A DNA stretch of 64,000 bases, from NCBI GenBank assembly GCA_042408925.1, contig JBHOQO010000096.1:25961-89960 (forward strand), read 5' to 3'. Position numbers and translations under genes: made by a program. The notes below the pieces were generated by a model, which made no database searches, had not been told where the DNA came from, and saw only the letters and a program-made list of their open reading frames with translations. This DNA is from BPIH01 sp042408925 (GTDB lineage Bacteria; Chloroflexota; Limnocylindria; Limnocylindrales; CSP1-4). Every line of letters starts with the position of its first letter. Position 1 is the stretch's first letter. Positions 31,417 to 38,935 of this stretch are shown here, one piece after another.

Positions 31417-32369
31417 CGACCGGCCTCGCCGGTCATCGCCGGCGGCGCGAGGCGACCCTCGTCCTCGGCCGGCGGTCGCCCGACCCGCTCGATGAAGATC
31501 TGCTCGATGGACGGGTCGCCGATCTCGAAGCGGGTCACGTAGGCTCCCCGGCGGAGGGCCTCGGCGAGGACGGTCGCCGGGTCGTGTCCGGCCGCCACCT
31601 CGGCCTCCGTGTAGTCCTGCCCGAGGCGGGTAACTCGGACGCCGTCGAGCTCGGCGAGCCAGTCGAGCCGGCCGTCGACGGCGCCGATCCGGACGACCCG
31701 CTTGCCGGTCGAGCGCTTGACCTCGGCGAGCGGCCCGGCGAGGACGAGGCGCCCGCGATCGATGATCGCGACGGCGTGGCAGAGCTCCTCGACCTGGTCC
31801 ATCTGGTGGGTCGAGAAGACGATGGTCCGGCCGCGGGCGTTCAGCTCCAGGAGCGCCTCCTTCAGGAGGTTCGCGTTCACCGGATCGAGGCCCGAGAACG
31901 GCTCGTCGAGGAGGAGGATCTCCGGGTCGTGGAGAATCGCCGCGATGACCTGGACCTTCTGCTGGTTCCCCTTCGAGAGCTCTTCGGCCCGGCGGTCGGC
32001 ATACTCGGCGATCCGGAAGCGGGCGAGCCAGCCCCGGGCGCGTTCGGTCGCCTCGCGGCGTGAGAGGCCGAAGAGGACGCCGATGAAGGCGAGCTGATCG
32101 AGGACGCGCATCCGGGGATAGAGGCCGCGCTCCTCGGGGAGGTACCCCCAGGTGTTCCGGGGCAGCGTCTCGGTCGGCACGCCCCGCCAGGTGACTCGAC
32201 CGGCGTCCGGGCGGAGGATGTTGAGGACGATCCGCATCGCGGTCGTCTTGCCGGCCCCGTTCGCGCCGAGGAAGCCAAAGATCCGGCCGGCGGGGGCCTC
32301 GAAGCTGACGCCGTCGAGGGCGACGGTCGCTCCGAAGCGCTTCGTCAGGTTCTCGAGGACGAGGCTCAT
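31413..32369 (-). CDS. ABC transporter ATP-binding protein, NatA-like
   Basis: The 318-residue ATPase has Walker A GANGAGKTT near residue 36, signature LSKGNQQKVQVIAAIL and Walker B EILLLDEPFSGLDP, with STHQMDQVEEL as switch. The LSKGNQQK signature replaces the usual LSGGQ, which is normal for the NatA/YhaQ group. A C-terminal domain of about 90 residues ends PSIEQIFIERVG. I chose ATG 32369 because GGGGG lies just upstream; TTG 32381 is possible. It forms a two-gene operon with the permease. Nothing in the upstream 600 bp is clearly its promoter. Confidence 0.93.
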   Translation of the reverse strand: MSLVLENLTKRFGATVALDGVSFEAPAGRIFGFLGANGAGKTTAMRIVLNILRPDAGRVTWRGVPTETLPRNTWGYLPEERGLYPRMRVLDQLAFIGVLFGLSRREATERARGWLARFRIAEYADRRAEELSKGNQQKVQVIAAILHDPEILLLDEPFSGLDPVNANLLKEALLELNARGRTIVFSTHQMDQVEELCHAVAIIDRGRLVLAGPLAEVKRSTGKRVVRIGAVDGRLDWLAELDGVRVTRLGQDYTEAEVAAGHDPATVLAEALRRGAYVTRFEIGDPSIEQIFIERVGRPPAEDEGRLAPPAMTGEAGR

Positions 32370-33003
32370 GGCTACCCCCAACAGCCGGCGCCGCCCGACG
32401 GCCGAACGGCGGGCCCTGGTTCAAACGGCTGTCGACGTCCGGGCGGCGGCTGCGGACGAGCCCCCGGCGTCGGGTCCAGTATGCCACGCGGCGGACGGCC
32501 CGGGCCCGCCGGCCCTCCGAGCGAGGGATCCCGACCAGCCGATCAATCGATCGGGTATGATCGTCGCGCGCCGGCCGACGCGCCGGGGGAATGATCTTCG
32601 GCCGGAGGGCTCCCGGGTCCTCCGGCCGCTCATCGTCCCCCACCCCCCGGAGCCAACGCCCGGTCCGCCCGACTCCTGGCGGCCCGGCCGAGCGGCCGGC
32701 CGGATCATGACTCCCGGCCCCTCCGAGGATGACATCCGGCCACCGCGCCCGGCGCCGCCGTCGGGTATCGTTGCGATCGCTGCGGGCACGACGCTGCACC
32801 GGCGAGACCGAGCCGCGAGGCTCACCGGTTGCGCACCAGACCTCGCCGGTGCCCGACCTCCCCCGCACGCCCTCCTCCCCTCCGCCGAGACCCCCCGGGG
32901 TCTCGGCGTGCCCGGCGTAGCCCTCACGATCACCGTCGAGCGCCGGGATCGCCCCCGGGCGCAGCAACGAACCTTCTGTCAGGATTCGCAGCGAGCGAAC
33001 CCG
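32370..33003. other. 634-bp divergent intergenic region with a candidate promoter and structured leader
   Basis: No credible gene is seen between the NatA gene (minus) and the LOG-like gene (plus). On the plus strand TATGAT at 32556-32561 is a fair -10 box without a good -35. The part from 32796 to 32908 can fold into two strong stems and is listed separately. The remainder is ordinary GC-rich sequence. Confidence 0.5.
32796..32908 (+). ncRNA. Candidate structured RNA leader upstream of the LOG-like gene
   Basis: GCACCGGCGAG (32796-32806) pairs perfectly with CTCGCCGGTGC (32842-32852), closing a junction. Inside it is a GAGCC/GGCTC hairpin with a GCGA (GNRA-type) tetraloop at 32810-32823 and a short GGT/ACC hairpin at 32827-32837. 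Thirty bases on, CGCCGAGACCCC (32883-32894) pairs with GGGGTCTCGGCG (32897-32908), a 12-bp stem resembling a terminator without a U-tract. The LOG-like start is 95 bp downstream. The aptamer-plus-terminator layout is riboswitch-like, but I match it to no known class. Chance pairing is easier at this GC content. Confidence 0.35.
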
Positions 33004-33594
33004 ATGCCCGACGAGCCGACGCGAGCCGCACCGATGGGACCGGCGCCCCGGGAGCCCGGCGCTCCGGCCGTCGGCGTCCTCGCCCGGATCTCCTGGCCCG
33101 CCGGCCGGCCGAGCGTCGAGACAGCCGAGCGCCTGGGGACCCTCCTGGCATCGAACGGGTACACGGTCGTCTCGACCGGCTACGGAGCGCTCGCCGGAGC
33201 CGTCAGTCGCGGCGCCGCCCTCGCCGGGGGACGAGCCGTCGGCTACCCGGTTCGCACCTGGCCGCTCGAACCGAGCCCCTGGTTGACCGAGGTCCGCTGG
33301 GTCCCCGACTCCTACGCCCAGTGTCTCGCCCTCGGCGCCTGTCCGGCCCTCGTCGCGGTGGCACCCGGGGCCGGGAGCCTCGCCGAGGTCGCCTTCGCCT
33401 GGCAGCTCGGCGGTCGCCGGGCGCGCCTCGTCCTCCTTGGCGCGGAATGGGACCACTGGCTCGCCGCCTGCTGGCGCTGGCTCGTCCCGCGCCGAGGCGA
33501 CCTCGCCGGCATCGCGGTCGAGGACGATCCCGCCGGGGTGATCGCCCGCCTGGCGGCGGCCCTCCGGCCGGCCCCGACCTCGTGGCGGCCCTGA
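33004..33594 (+). CDS. LOG/SLOG-type Rossmann-fold nucleotide-binding protein
   Basis: The 196-residue protein resembles the TIGR00725/LOG-like group of the SLOG superfamily (also mis-annotated lysine decarboxylases). It has VGVLARISWPAGRPSVETAERLGTLLASNGYTVVSTGYGALAGAVSRGA, the usual opening of the fold, in several consecutive elements from residue 20. The nucleotide-phosphate motif PGGxGTxxE appears as APGAGSLAEVAFAW with the Glu retained. LOG enzymes release cytokinin-type bases from nucleotide monophosphates; SLOG members sense nucleotides. ATG 33004 follows AGCGAACCCG without a strong site. It is monocistronic behind the structured leader and converges with the SorC gene. Function within the cell is open. 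Confidence 0.75.
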   Translation: MPDEPTRAAPMGPAPREPGAPAVGVLARISWPAGRPSVETAERLGTLLASNGYTVVSTGYGALAGAVSRGAALAGGRAVGYPVRTWPLEPSPWLTEVRWVPDSYAQCLALGACPALVAVAPGAGSLAEVAFAWQLGGRRARLVLLGAEWDHWLAACWRWLVPRRGDLAGIAVEDDPAGVIARLAAALRPAPTSWRP

Positions 33595-33617
33595 GGCCTC
33601 GAGCGCCGGCGCCGCGG

Positions 33618-34646
33618 CTACGGGTGGACCGCGGCCGGCCGCTGCCGGACCGCGGCGGCATCGGTCTTCGTGACGAGCTCGAGGACGGCCTCGGCCGTCA
33701 TTCGATCGGTGACGAGGACGTGAACGAGGCCGGAGCGGAGCGCCCCGGCGACCGCCTCGACCTTGTTCGAGCCCGCGGCGACGAGGACGACCCGCGGCGT
33801 CCGCCGGAGCAGCTCGATCGGGATCGCGATGGTCCGCCGCGACCACTCGTCGTCGACGAACGATCCGTCGGCCCGGAAGAGATGGCCGCCGAGGTCGCCG
33901 ACGACCGCCTTGTCGGCGAGCCGGCGGCGACCCGCCTCGTCGAGACGGTCCATGACCGTCCCGTAGCCCGGCCGGGCGAGCGGCCCCCCACTCGTGCCGA
34001 CGACCGCGAGGGCGAGCCGATCCCAGTAGCGGGTCGTCGCGGCGATCCCGCTGTCGCGCAGGAGCGCCAGCTTCGTCTCCTCGGAATCGAGCATTCCCGG
34101 AGCGTGGAGGAAGCGGACCTCGGCCGACAGTCGCTCGGCGAAGCGGCGGACCAGCTCGTTGCAGTCGAGATGCGGGTTTCGGGTATCCCAGCCGCCGACG
34201 AGGGGGACGACGGTCAGCCCCGGCCGGTCGAGGCGCGGCAACGCCGAGACGAGCGCCCCGATGGTGTAGCCGCCGGTGATCCCCACGACCCCGGACTCCG
34301 GGAGCTCCCGGGCCACGATGTCGGCCGCCCCGACGCCGCAGAGCCGGGCCGCGACCGAGGGATGAGGGTCGCCCCCCGGCGTCACGTGGACCTCGATCCC
34401 GAAGCGCTCCGCCAGCGCGACCGCCACGCCCGGCTCGGCCGTGGCCGGGGGCTCGACACTGATCCGGACGACGCCGCTCGCCCGGGCCTGGGCGAGGAGA
34501 CGCGAGACCTTCGAGACGGAAAAGCCCGTCAACCGGGCGATCTCGGGCTGGGTCAGGTCGCGCAGGTAGTACAGCTCGGCGACGAGCCGCATCATCTCCC
34601 GATCGCTCCCGGCAGCGCGACCTCGACCCACGCGTGTCAGTTCCAT
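33618..34646 (-). CDS. SorC-family sugar-responsive regulator
   Basis: The 342-residue protein has an N-terminal helix-turn-helix at about 18-60 (MMRLVAELYYLRDLTQPEIA, RLTGFSVSKVSRLLAQAR) and the SorC sugar-binding domain after residue 70, with GIEVHVTPGG, VGITGGYTIGALVSALPR, VPLVGGWDTRNPHLDCNELV and VLVAAGSNKVEAVAGALRSG. SorC proteins bind sugar phosphates and control adjacent sugar operons. The gene is divergent from the mannose-type PTS operon with an inverted repeat between them. It is therefore the probable local regulator of that operon. ATG 34646. Confidence 0.92.
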   Translation of the reverse strand: MELTRVGRGRAAGSDREMMRLVAELYYLRDLTQPEIARLTGFSVSKVSRLLAQARASGVVRISVEPPATAEPGVAVALAERFGIEVHVTPGGDPHPSVAARLCGVGAADIVARELPESGVVGITGGYTIGALVSALPRLDRPGLTVVPLVGGWDTRNPHLDCNELVRRFAERLSAEVRFLHAPGMLDSEETKLALLRDSGIAATTRYWDRLALAVVGTSGGPLARPGYGTVMDRLDEAGRRRLADKAVVGDLGGHLFRADGSFVDDEWSRRTIAIPIELLRRTPRVVLVAAGSNKVEAVAGALRSGLVHVLVTDRMTAEAVLELVTKTDAAAVRQRPAAVHP

Positions 34647-34667
34647 GGTTCGGTTCGCCCCCTAAAC

Positions 34668-34697
34668 TTGACAGCGGCGGTCTGGGCGGAGTATAGA
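34668..34697 (+). promoter_or_regulatory. Promoter of the PTS operon
   Basis: TTGACA (34668-34673) and TATAGA (34692-34697) are separated by 18 bases on the plus strand, 118 bp before the IIA start codon. This is one of the closest matches to consensus in the window. Confidence 0.65.
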
Positions 34698-34715
34698 TGA
34701 TGCGTCCCGGCTGCA

Positions 34716-34736
34716 AGAATTCCACGGGAAAATTCT
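34716..34736. promoter_or_regulatory. Inverted repeat, candidate SorC operator
   Basis: AGAATT (34716-34721) and AATTCT (34731-34736) are perfect arms of a 21-bp site with a GC-rich middle. It starts about 12 bases beyond the expected transcription start of the PTS promoter. AT-rich sequence is rare in this genome, so the element stands out. It suits repression or control by the divergent SorC protein. Confidence 0.5.
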
Positions 34737-34814
34737 CACGACGAACCGGTCGATCGCCCGACCGTCGGGGAGCCGGGATCGACGGGGTCGACCGCCGGAC
34801 GAGGGAGCGACAAC

Positions 34815-35222
34815 GTGGCGGACTTCCGGATCGTCCTCACCGCCCATGGCGCGCTCGCCCACGGCCTCCTCGCGGCCGCCGAGCTGATCTGCGGCCCGCT
34901 CCCGAACGTCGTGGCCGTCCCCCTGGAGGCAGCCGATTCGCCGGAGTCCTTCGGCGACCGGCTGCGGGCGGCGATGGGCGACCCCGCCGAGCCGGTCCTC
35001 GTCTTGACCGACCTGCGAGGCGGGACCCCGCACAACGTCGCCTGCACCGTCGTCCGGGACCATCCCCGAGCGGCCCTCGTCTCGGGGATCAACCTGGCGA
35101 TCGTCATCGAGGCGGCGACCTCGCTCGAGTCCCTCGACGACGCCGCCCTCGATCGCCTCGTCGCCGCCGGCCGGGACAACCTCGTCGCCGTCCGCCGGCT
35201 CGTCGCCGACCGCGCGCCGTGA
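34815..35222 (+). CDS. PTS mannose-family IIA component
   Basis: The 135-residue protein carries phosphate from HPr to IIB in the mannose/sorbose-type phosphotransferase system. The phosphorylated residue is His10 in VLTAHGALAHGLL. TDLRGGTPHNVA at about 73-84 is the second conserved block. GTG 34815 is the start. It leads the IIA-IIB-IIC-IID operon. No gene for HPr or enzyme I is in the window, so these must be elsewhere or the system depends on another phosphate donor. IIA and IIB are separate polypeptides here, as in sorbose or fructose-type members. Confidence 0.93.
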   Translation: MADFRIVLTAHGALAHGLLAAAELICGPLPNVVAVPLEAADSPESFGDRLRAAMGDPAEPVLVLTDLRGGTPHNVACTVVRDHPRAALVSGINLAIVIEAATSLESLDDAALDRLVAAGRDNLVAVRRLVADRAP

Positions 35223-35334
35223 ACACCGTCGAGCGCGTGAGGCCGGATCCCGACCGCACCCGGAGGTGTGCAGCGTCGGTCCCGTGGCGGCCCACCCACC
35301 GAAGACGGAGGAGCGGTTCCGGCGGGAGGATCCG

Positions 35335-35817
35335 ATGGCGTTGAAGCTCGTTCGGGTCGACGACCGACTCATCCACGGCCAGGTCGTCGCCGTCTGGCTG
35401 AAGGCGGTGGGGGCCGATCGGATCATCATCGTCGATGACCGGACGGCCCAGGATGCCTTCCTGACCGAGGTCCTCACCCTCGCGGCACCGCCAGGCGTAC
35501 CGGTCGAGGTCTACGGCCTCGCCGACGGCATTGAGCGGGTCGCCCGCGCGGCGAGCGACGCGGAACAGGTCTTCGTCCTCATGCGCTCCCCGGTCACCGC
35601 GCTCCGGCTCCGCGAGGCCGGCATCCCGATCGAGACGCTCAACGTCGGCGGGATCGGTGCCGGACCGGGGCGCAAACCCCTCTACAAGAACATCTCGGCG
35701 AACGCCGAGGAGCTCGAGGCGATGCGGGCCCTCGAGCGCTCCGGGACCCGGGTCGAGCTGCGGATCGTTCCCGACGACCGGGGCGTCGCCTTCGCCAGCC
35801 TCGACAAAGGCACCTGA
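35335..35817 (+). CDS. PTS mannose/fructose/sorbose-family IIB component
   Basis: The 160-residue protein starts MALKLVRVDDRLIHGQVVAVW, in which His14 (DRLIHGQV) is the conserved phosphorylation site of the mannose-family IIB. Further matches are IIIVDDRTAQDAF, LMRSPVTALRL and LNVGGIGAGPGRKPLYKNI. ATG 35335 follows GGGAGG at six bases. The gap of 112 bp to the IIA gene is larger than others in the operon and holds only part of the ribosome site; nothing else is seen in it. It transfers phosphate to the incoming sugar at the IIC/IID channel. Confidence 0.95.
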   Translation: MALKLVRVDDRLIHGQVVAVWLKAVGADRIIIVDDRTAQDAFLTEVLTLAAPPGVPVEVYGLADGIERVARAASDAEQVFVLMRSPVTALRLREAGIPIETLNVGGIGAGPGRKPLYKNISANAEELEAMRALERSGTRVELRIVPDDRGVAFASLDKGT

Positions 35818-35851
35818 GGCACTCCGTTCACCTTTCCAGGAGGAGGCAAGG

Positions 35852-36778
35852 ATGCGAATACCGATCCGCCGCATCGTCGGCGTCGCCCTCGTCGGAGCCG
35901 GGCTCCTGGCGATGCTGCCCGCCGCCGTCCTCGCCCAGGACGGCGGGCCCAAGATCACGGTCAACCTCGTCCAGGCGGCCCTCATCGGCTTCGGTTACTA
36001 CATGGCCCAGGGGCCGTGGCTGTTCGGCATGGGCTTCTTCACCCTCTATCGTCCGCTCGTCGCGGGCTTCTTCGTCGGTCTCATCCTCGGCGACCCGGCG
36101 AAGGGGACGCTCATCGGGGCGGCCATCAACCTCATCTACCTCGGCTTCATCTCGGCGGGCGGTGCCATCCCCGGCGACCCGGCCCTCGCCGGCTGGGTCG
36201 GGACGACCCTGGCCTTGGCCGGCAACCTCGATTACGGCGCCGCCCTCGCCCTCGCCGTCCCGATCGGACTCCTCGGGACCGTCATCTGGAACGCCCGGAT
36301 GACCGGCAACGTCGTCTTCGTCCACTACGCCGATCGGAAGGCCGAGGAGGCGAACATCGGGGAGGTGGCGAGGGCAAACTGGCTCTATCCGCAGATCTAC
36401 CTCTTCGTCATCACCTTCGTCCCGGTCTTCCTCGCCGCCTACCTCGGGACGGGCTTCGTGACCGACATCCTGAACGCCCTCCCGATCTGGGTCCTCAACG
36501 GCCTCGCGGTCGCCGGCGGCGTCCTGCCGGCCATCGGCATCGCCATGAACATGCGCTTCATCTTCCGCGGTGCCGTCATCCCCTACTTCTTCCTCGGCTA
36601 CCTCATGATGGTCGCCTCGAACCGCTCGCTCTCGATCGTCATCATCGGAGCGATCGGCCTCGTCCTCGCCTATCTCCACGTCTACTTCGTCGGGCAGCGC
36701 GAGCGCGGCGCCGTCGTCGCGGCGGCCGCCGCCACGAAGCAGGTCGCCGGCGAGATGAAGTCGGGCTCGGAGGTCTAG
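35852..36778 (+). CDS. PTS mannose-family IIC component
   Basis: The 308-residue membrane protein has about seven to nine hydrophobic segments. Family blocks are VNLVQAALIGFGYYMAQ, RPLVAGFFVGLILGDPAKGT, GAAINLIYLGFISAGGAIPGDP and ALALAVPIGLLGT. It has an N-terminal hydrophobic stretch that resembles a signal peptide (RIVGVALVGAGLLAMLPAAVLAQ), which is unusual for IIC proteins and makes it about 35 residues longer than expected. ATG 35852 has AGGAGG upstream. It forms the sugar pore with IID. Confidence 0.93.
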   Translation: MRIPIRRIVGVALVGAGLLAMLPAAVLAQDGGPKITVNLVQAALIGFGYYMAQGPWLFGMGFFTLYRPLVAGFFVGLILGDPAKGTLIGAAINLIYLGFISAGGAIPGDPALAGWVGTTLALAGNLDYGAALALAVPIGLLGTVIWNARMTGNVVFVHYADRKAEEANIGEVARANWLYPQIYLFVITFVPVFLAAYLGTGFVTDILNALPIWVLNGLAVAGGVLPAIGIAMNMRFIFRGAVIPYFFLGYLMMVASNRSLSIVIIGAIGLVLAYLHVYFVGQRERGAVVAAAAATKQVAGEMKSGSEV

Positions 36779-36780
36779 CG

Positions 36781-37749
36781 ATGAGCGCACAGGTCGAGGC
36801 GACGGGCGCCAAGATCACCCGTCGCGACGTCATCTGGTCCTGGGTTCTTTGGACCTTCTTCTCCCACGCCTGCTACAACTACGAGCGGCTCCAGGCGACG
36901 GCCTTCGCCCACGCGATGACGCCGATCATCCGGAAGCTCTACCACACCCCCGAGGAGATCGCGGCGGCCCTCAAGCGCCACCTCGTCTTCTTCAACACCG
37001 AGCCGAATGTCGGCGGCGTCATCCACGGCGCGGTCATCGCCATGGAGGAGCAGCGGGCGAACGGCGCCGACATCGACGACGACGCGATCAACGCGGTGAA
37101 GTCCGGCCTCATGGGACCCCTGGCCGGGATCGGCGACACGATCAGCCAGGGGACGGTCACGCCGCTCCTCCTCGCCCTCGGGATCGGGATCGCCGGGATC
37201 AGCGCCGCCGCCGGCACGCAGCCCGACCTCTCCCAGCTGACCGGCAACCCCCTCGGGGCGATCGTCTACATCGTCCTCGAGGCGGCCGTCATCCTCGCCC
37301 TCGCCTACTTCTTCTACCTCCAGGGCTGGGAGCGGGGACGCGACTTCGTCACCGACATGCTCCGCTCGGGCGCTCTCGACCGGCTCATCATCGGCGCGGG
37401 TGTCCTCGGGAACCTCGTCCTCGGCGCCCTCGCGGCGACGTTCGTGGCGCTCTACGTCGCCCCGACGGTCTCGATCGGCGCCGAGAGCCTGAACATCCAG
37501 CGCGACCTCCTCGACAAGATCTTCCCGGGCCTCCTGCCGCTCGGCCTTGTCCTCCTCACCTGGTGGCTGATCCGGCGCGGGACGAGCCCGATCCGGCTCC
37601 TCGTCGTCTACCTCGTCATCTGCCTCGTCGGGGCCTTCCCGTTCTTCGGCGAGGCGCCGCAGTACGTGACCGACAAGTGCGGCTCGGCGGTCTTCCAGCC
37701 GTACGGGCCGTGCCCGGAGCCGAGCCCGTCTCCGGGAGCGCAGCAGTAG
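36781..37749 (+). CDS. PTS mannose-family IID component
   Basis: The 322-residue protein is the partner of IIC. Motifs of the family are seen: ITRRDVIWSWVLWTFFSHACYNYERLQ, HLVFFNTEPNVGGVIHGAVIAMEE and VKSGLMGPLAGIGDTISQGTVTPLLLALG, the last being the IID signature, with two late membrane helices. The C-terminal 40 residues (from APQYVTDKCG to PSPSPGAQQ) extend beyond the usual end. The ATG is two bases after the IIC stop. A strong hairpin follows, so this ends the operon. Confidence 0.95.
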   Translation: MSAQVEATGAKITRRDVIWSWVLWTFFSHACYNYERLQATAFAHAMTPIIRKLYHTPEEIAAALKRHLVFFNTEPNVGGVIHGAVIAMEEQRANGADIDDDAINAVKSGLMGPLAGIGDTISQGTVTPLLLALGIGIAGISAAAGTQPDLSQLTGNPLGAIVYIVLEAAVILALAYFFYLQGWERGRDFVTDMLRSGALDRLIIGAGVLGNLVLGALAATFVALYVAPTVSIGAESLNIQRDLLDKIFPGLLPLGLVLLTWWLIRRGTSPIRLLVVYLVICLVGAFPFFGEAPQYVTDKCGSAVFQPYGPCPEPSPSPGAQQ

Positions 37750-37772
37750 CGGCCACGGTCCCGCGTCAGGGT

Positions 37773-37803
37773 GCGACGGCCCGGGCACTGCCCGGGCCGT
37801 CGC
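37773..37803 (+). terminator. Hairpin terminator after the PTS operon
   Basis: GCGACGGCCCGGG (37773-37785) pairs perfectly with CCCGGGCCGTCGC (37791-37803) around a five-base loop. It begins 23 bp after the IID stop. No T-run follows, as is usual in this GC-rich genome. Confidence 0.75.
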
Positions 37804-37840
37804 GTGCCGCCCGCGAAACCGAGCCGCCCGGAGCCGAGCC

Positions 37841-38806
37841 GTGTCCCTGAGCCTGCCGAGCCTCGGCCGCGGCGAGCGGTGGGCCCTTCTCGCCGCCGCG
37901 TCCTACACGGTCGTCAACATCACCCTTCGGGCCGCCGCTCCCGACATCGACCCCGTCCTCGGGGCCTTCCTCCGCCAGGTGCCGGTGGCCGCCATCGCCT
38001 GGCTCGTCGTCCTCCGCACCGGCGCCGTCGAGTTTCGCCCCGGCCACCCGGCCTATCTCGGCCGCGACCTCCTCTGGGTCCTCCTCGCCTCGGGCGCCGT
38101 CAGCCTCGTCGTCGGCAACATCGCCTACCAGCTCGCCCTCGTGACCGCCGGGCTCGGCGTCTCGGTGAGCGGCATCCAGGCCGGCTCGGTCCTCGGCGGG
38201 ATCGTCTTGAGCACGGTCACCCTCGGCGAGCCGCCGACCCGGCAGCAGAGCCTTGGCGCCGCCATCATCCTCGCCGGGCTCGCCGCCATCGGCATCGCCC
38301 AGACGACGGGGCTCCTTCCGCTCTGGTACGTCGGTCTCCTCTTTGCCGTCGCCGCCGGCACCTGCTACGCCGCCGCGAACGCCTTGACCCGGATCGTCCA
38401 GAAGCGGCGGCCGCTCCTCTTCGTCACCCTCGCCGGCTCGAGCGTCGGCGGGCTCGTCCCCCTCGGCGGCATCATCGCCGGCCGCGAACTCCTCGAGCCG
38501 GGGGCCGTCGTCGGCGGCTTGGCCGCCTCGACGGTCGGGGTCGTCCTCGCCGCCGGCCTCGCGAACGCCCTCGCCCTCGCGTCGCTCGCCCTCGCCGTCC
38601 GCTACACGACGGTCGCCTCGACGAACGTCGTGAGCGCGGCGGCGATCGTCTTCAGCTTCGTCGGCTCCGTCGTCATCTTCGGCGAGGTCGGCAGCCTACC
38701 GATGATCCTCGGGGTGGGCCTCGTCGTCGTGGGACTCGTCGTCGCCCAGCTCCGACGCCCGGTCGGGCGCGAGGTCGAAGCGGCCCGAGCAGCGAGCGAC
38801 CGCTGA
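37841..38806 (+). CDS. EamA/DMT-family transporter
   Basis: The 321-residue protein has ten hydrophobic helices in two EamA repeats (about 12-145 and 160-305). Typical sequences are WALLAAASYTVVNITLRAA in the first and GLLFAVAAGTCYAAANALTR in the second, with VASTNVVSAAAIVFSFVGSV near the end. DMT transporters export or import metabolites and amino acids; this one cannot be assigned. The start is GTG 37841. It lies after the PTS terminator and is convergent with the aldehyde dehydrogenase gene, so it is probably transcribed alone. Confidence 0.88.
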   Translation: MSLSLPSLGRGERWALLAAASYTVVNITLRAAAPDIDPVLGAFLRQVPVAAIAWLVVLRTGAVEFRPGHPAYLGRDLLWVLLASGAVSLVVGNIAYQLALVTAGLGVSVSGIQAGSVLGGIVLSTVTLGEPPTRQQSLGAAIILAGLAAIGIAQTTGLLPLWYVGLLFAVAAGTCYAAANALTRIVQKRRPLLFVTLAGSSVGGLVPLGGIIAGRELLEPGAVVGGLAASTVGVVLAAGLANALALASLALAVRYTTVASTNVVSAAAIVFSFVGSVVIFGEVGSLPMILGVGLVVVGLVVAQLRRPVGREVEAARAASDR

Positions 38807-38822
38807 TCGTCGCCCTCGGCCG

Positions 38823-38900
38823 TCAGCGGCGGAGGGGCGACGTGATCCGAACCCGAGCGAAGGCGAGGCTCCGCTCCAGATCCGCAACGTGGAGCTCGAC
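38823..38900 (-). pseudogene. Possible remnant of a VOC/glyoxalase N-terminus
   Basis: Read on the minus strand, 25 codons up to the TGA at 38825-38823 encode VELHVADLERSLAFARVR and a short tail. The first part closely resembles the opening of VOC (glyoxalase/bleomycin-resistance) domains, HVxDLERSLAFYR. The reading frame ends at once and no start codon or further VOC motifs are present. It follows the aldehyde dehydrogenase stop by 35 bp in the same direction. It may be a relic of a deleted gene or chance. Confidence 0.3.
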
Positions 38901-38935
38901 CGACGTCCCGAGCCGCGCCGCGGCCGGGGGCTCGC

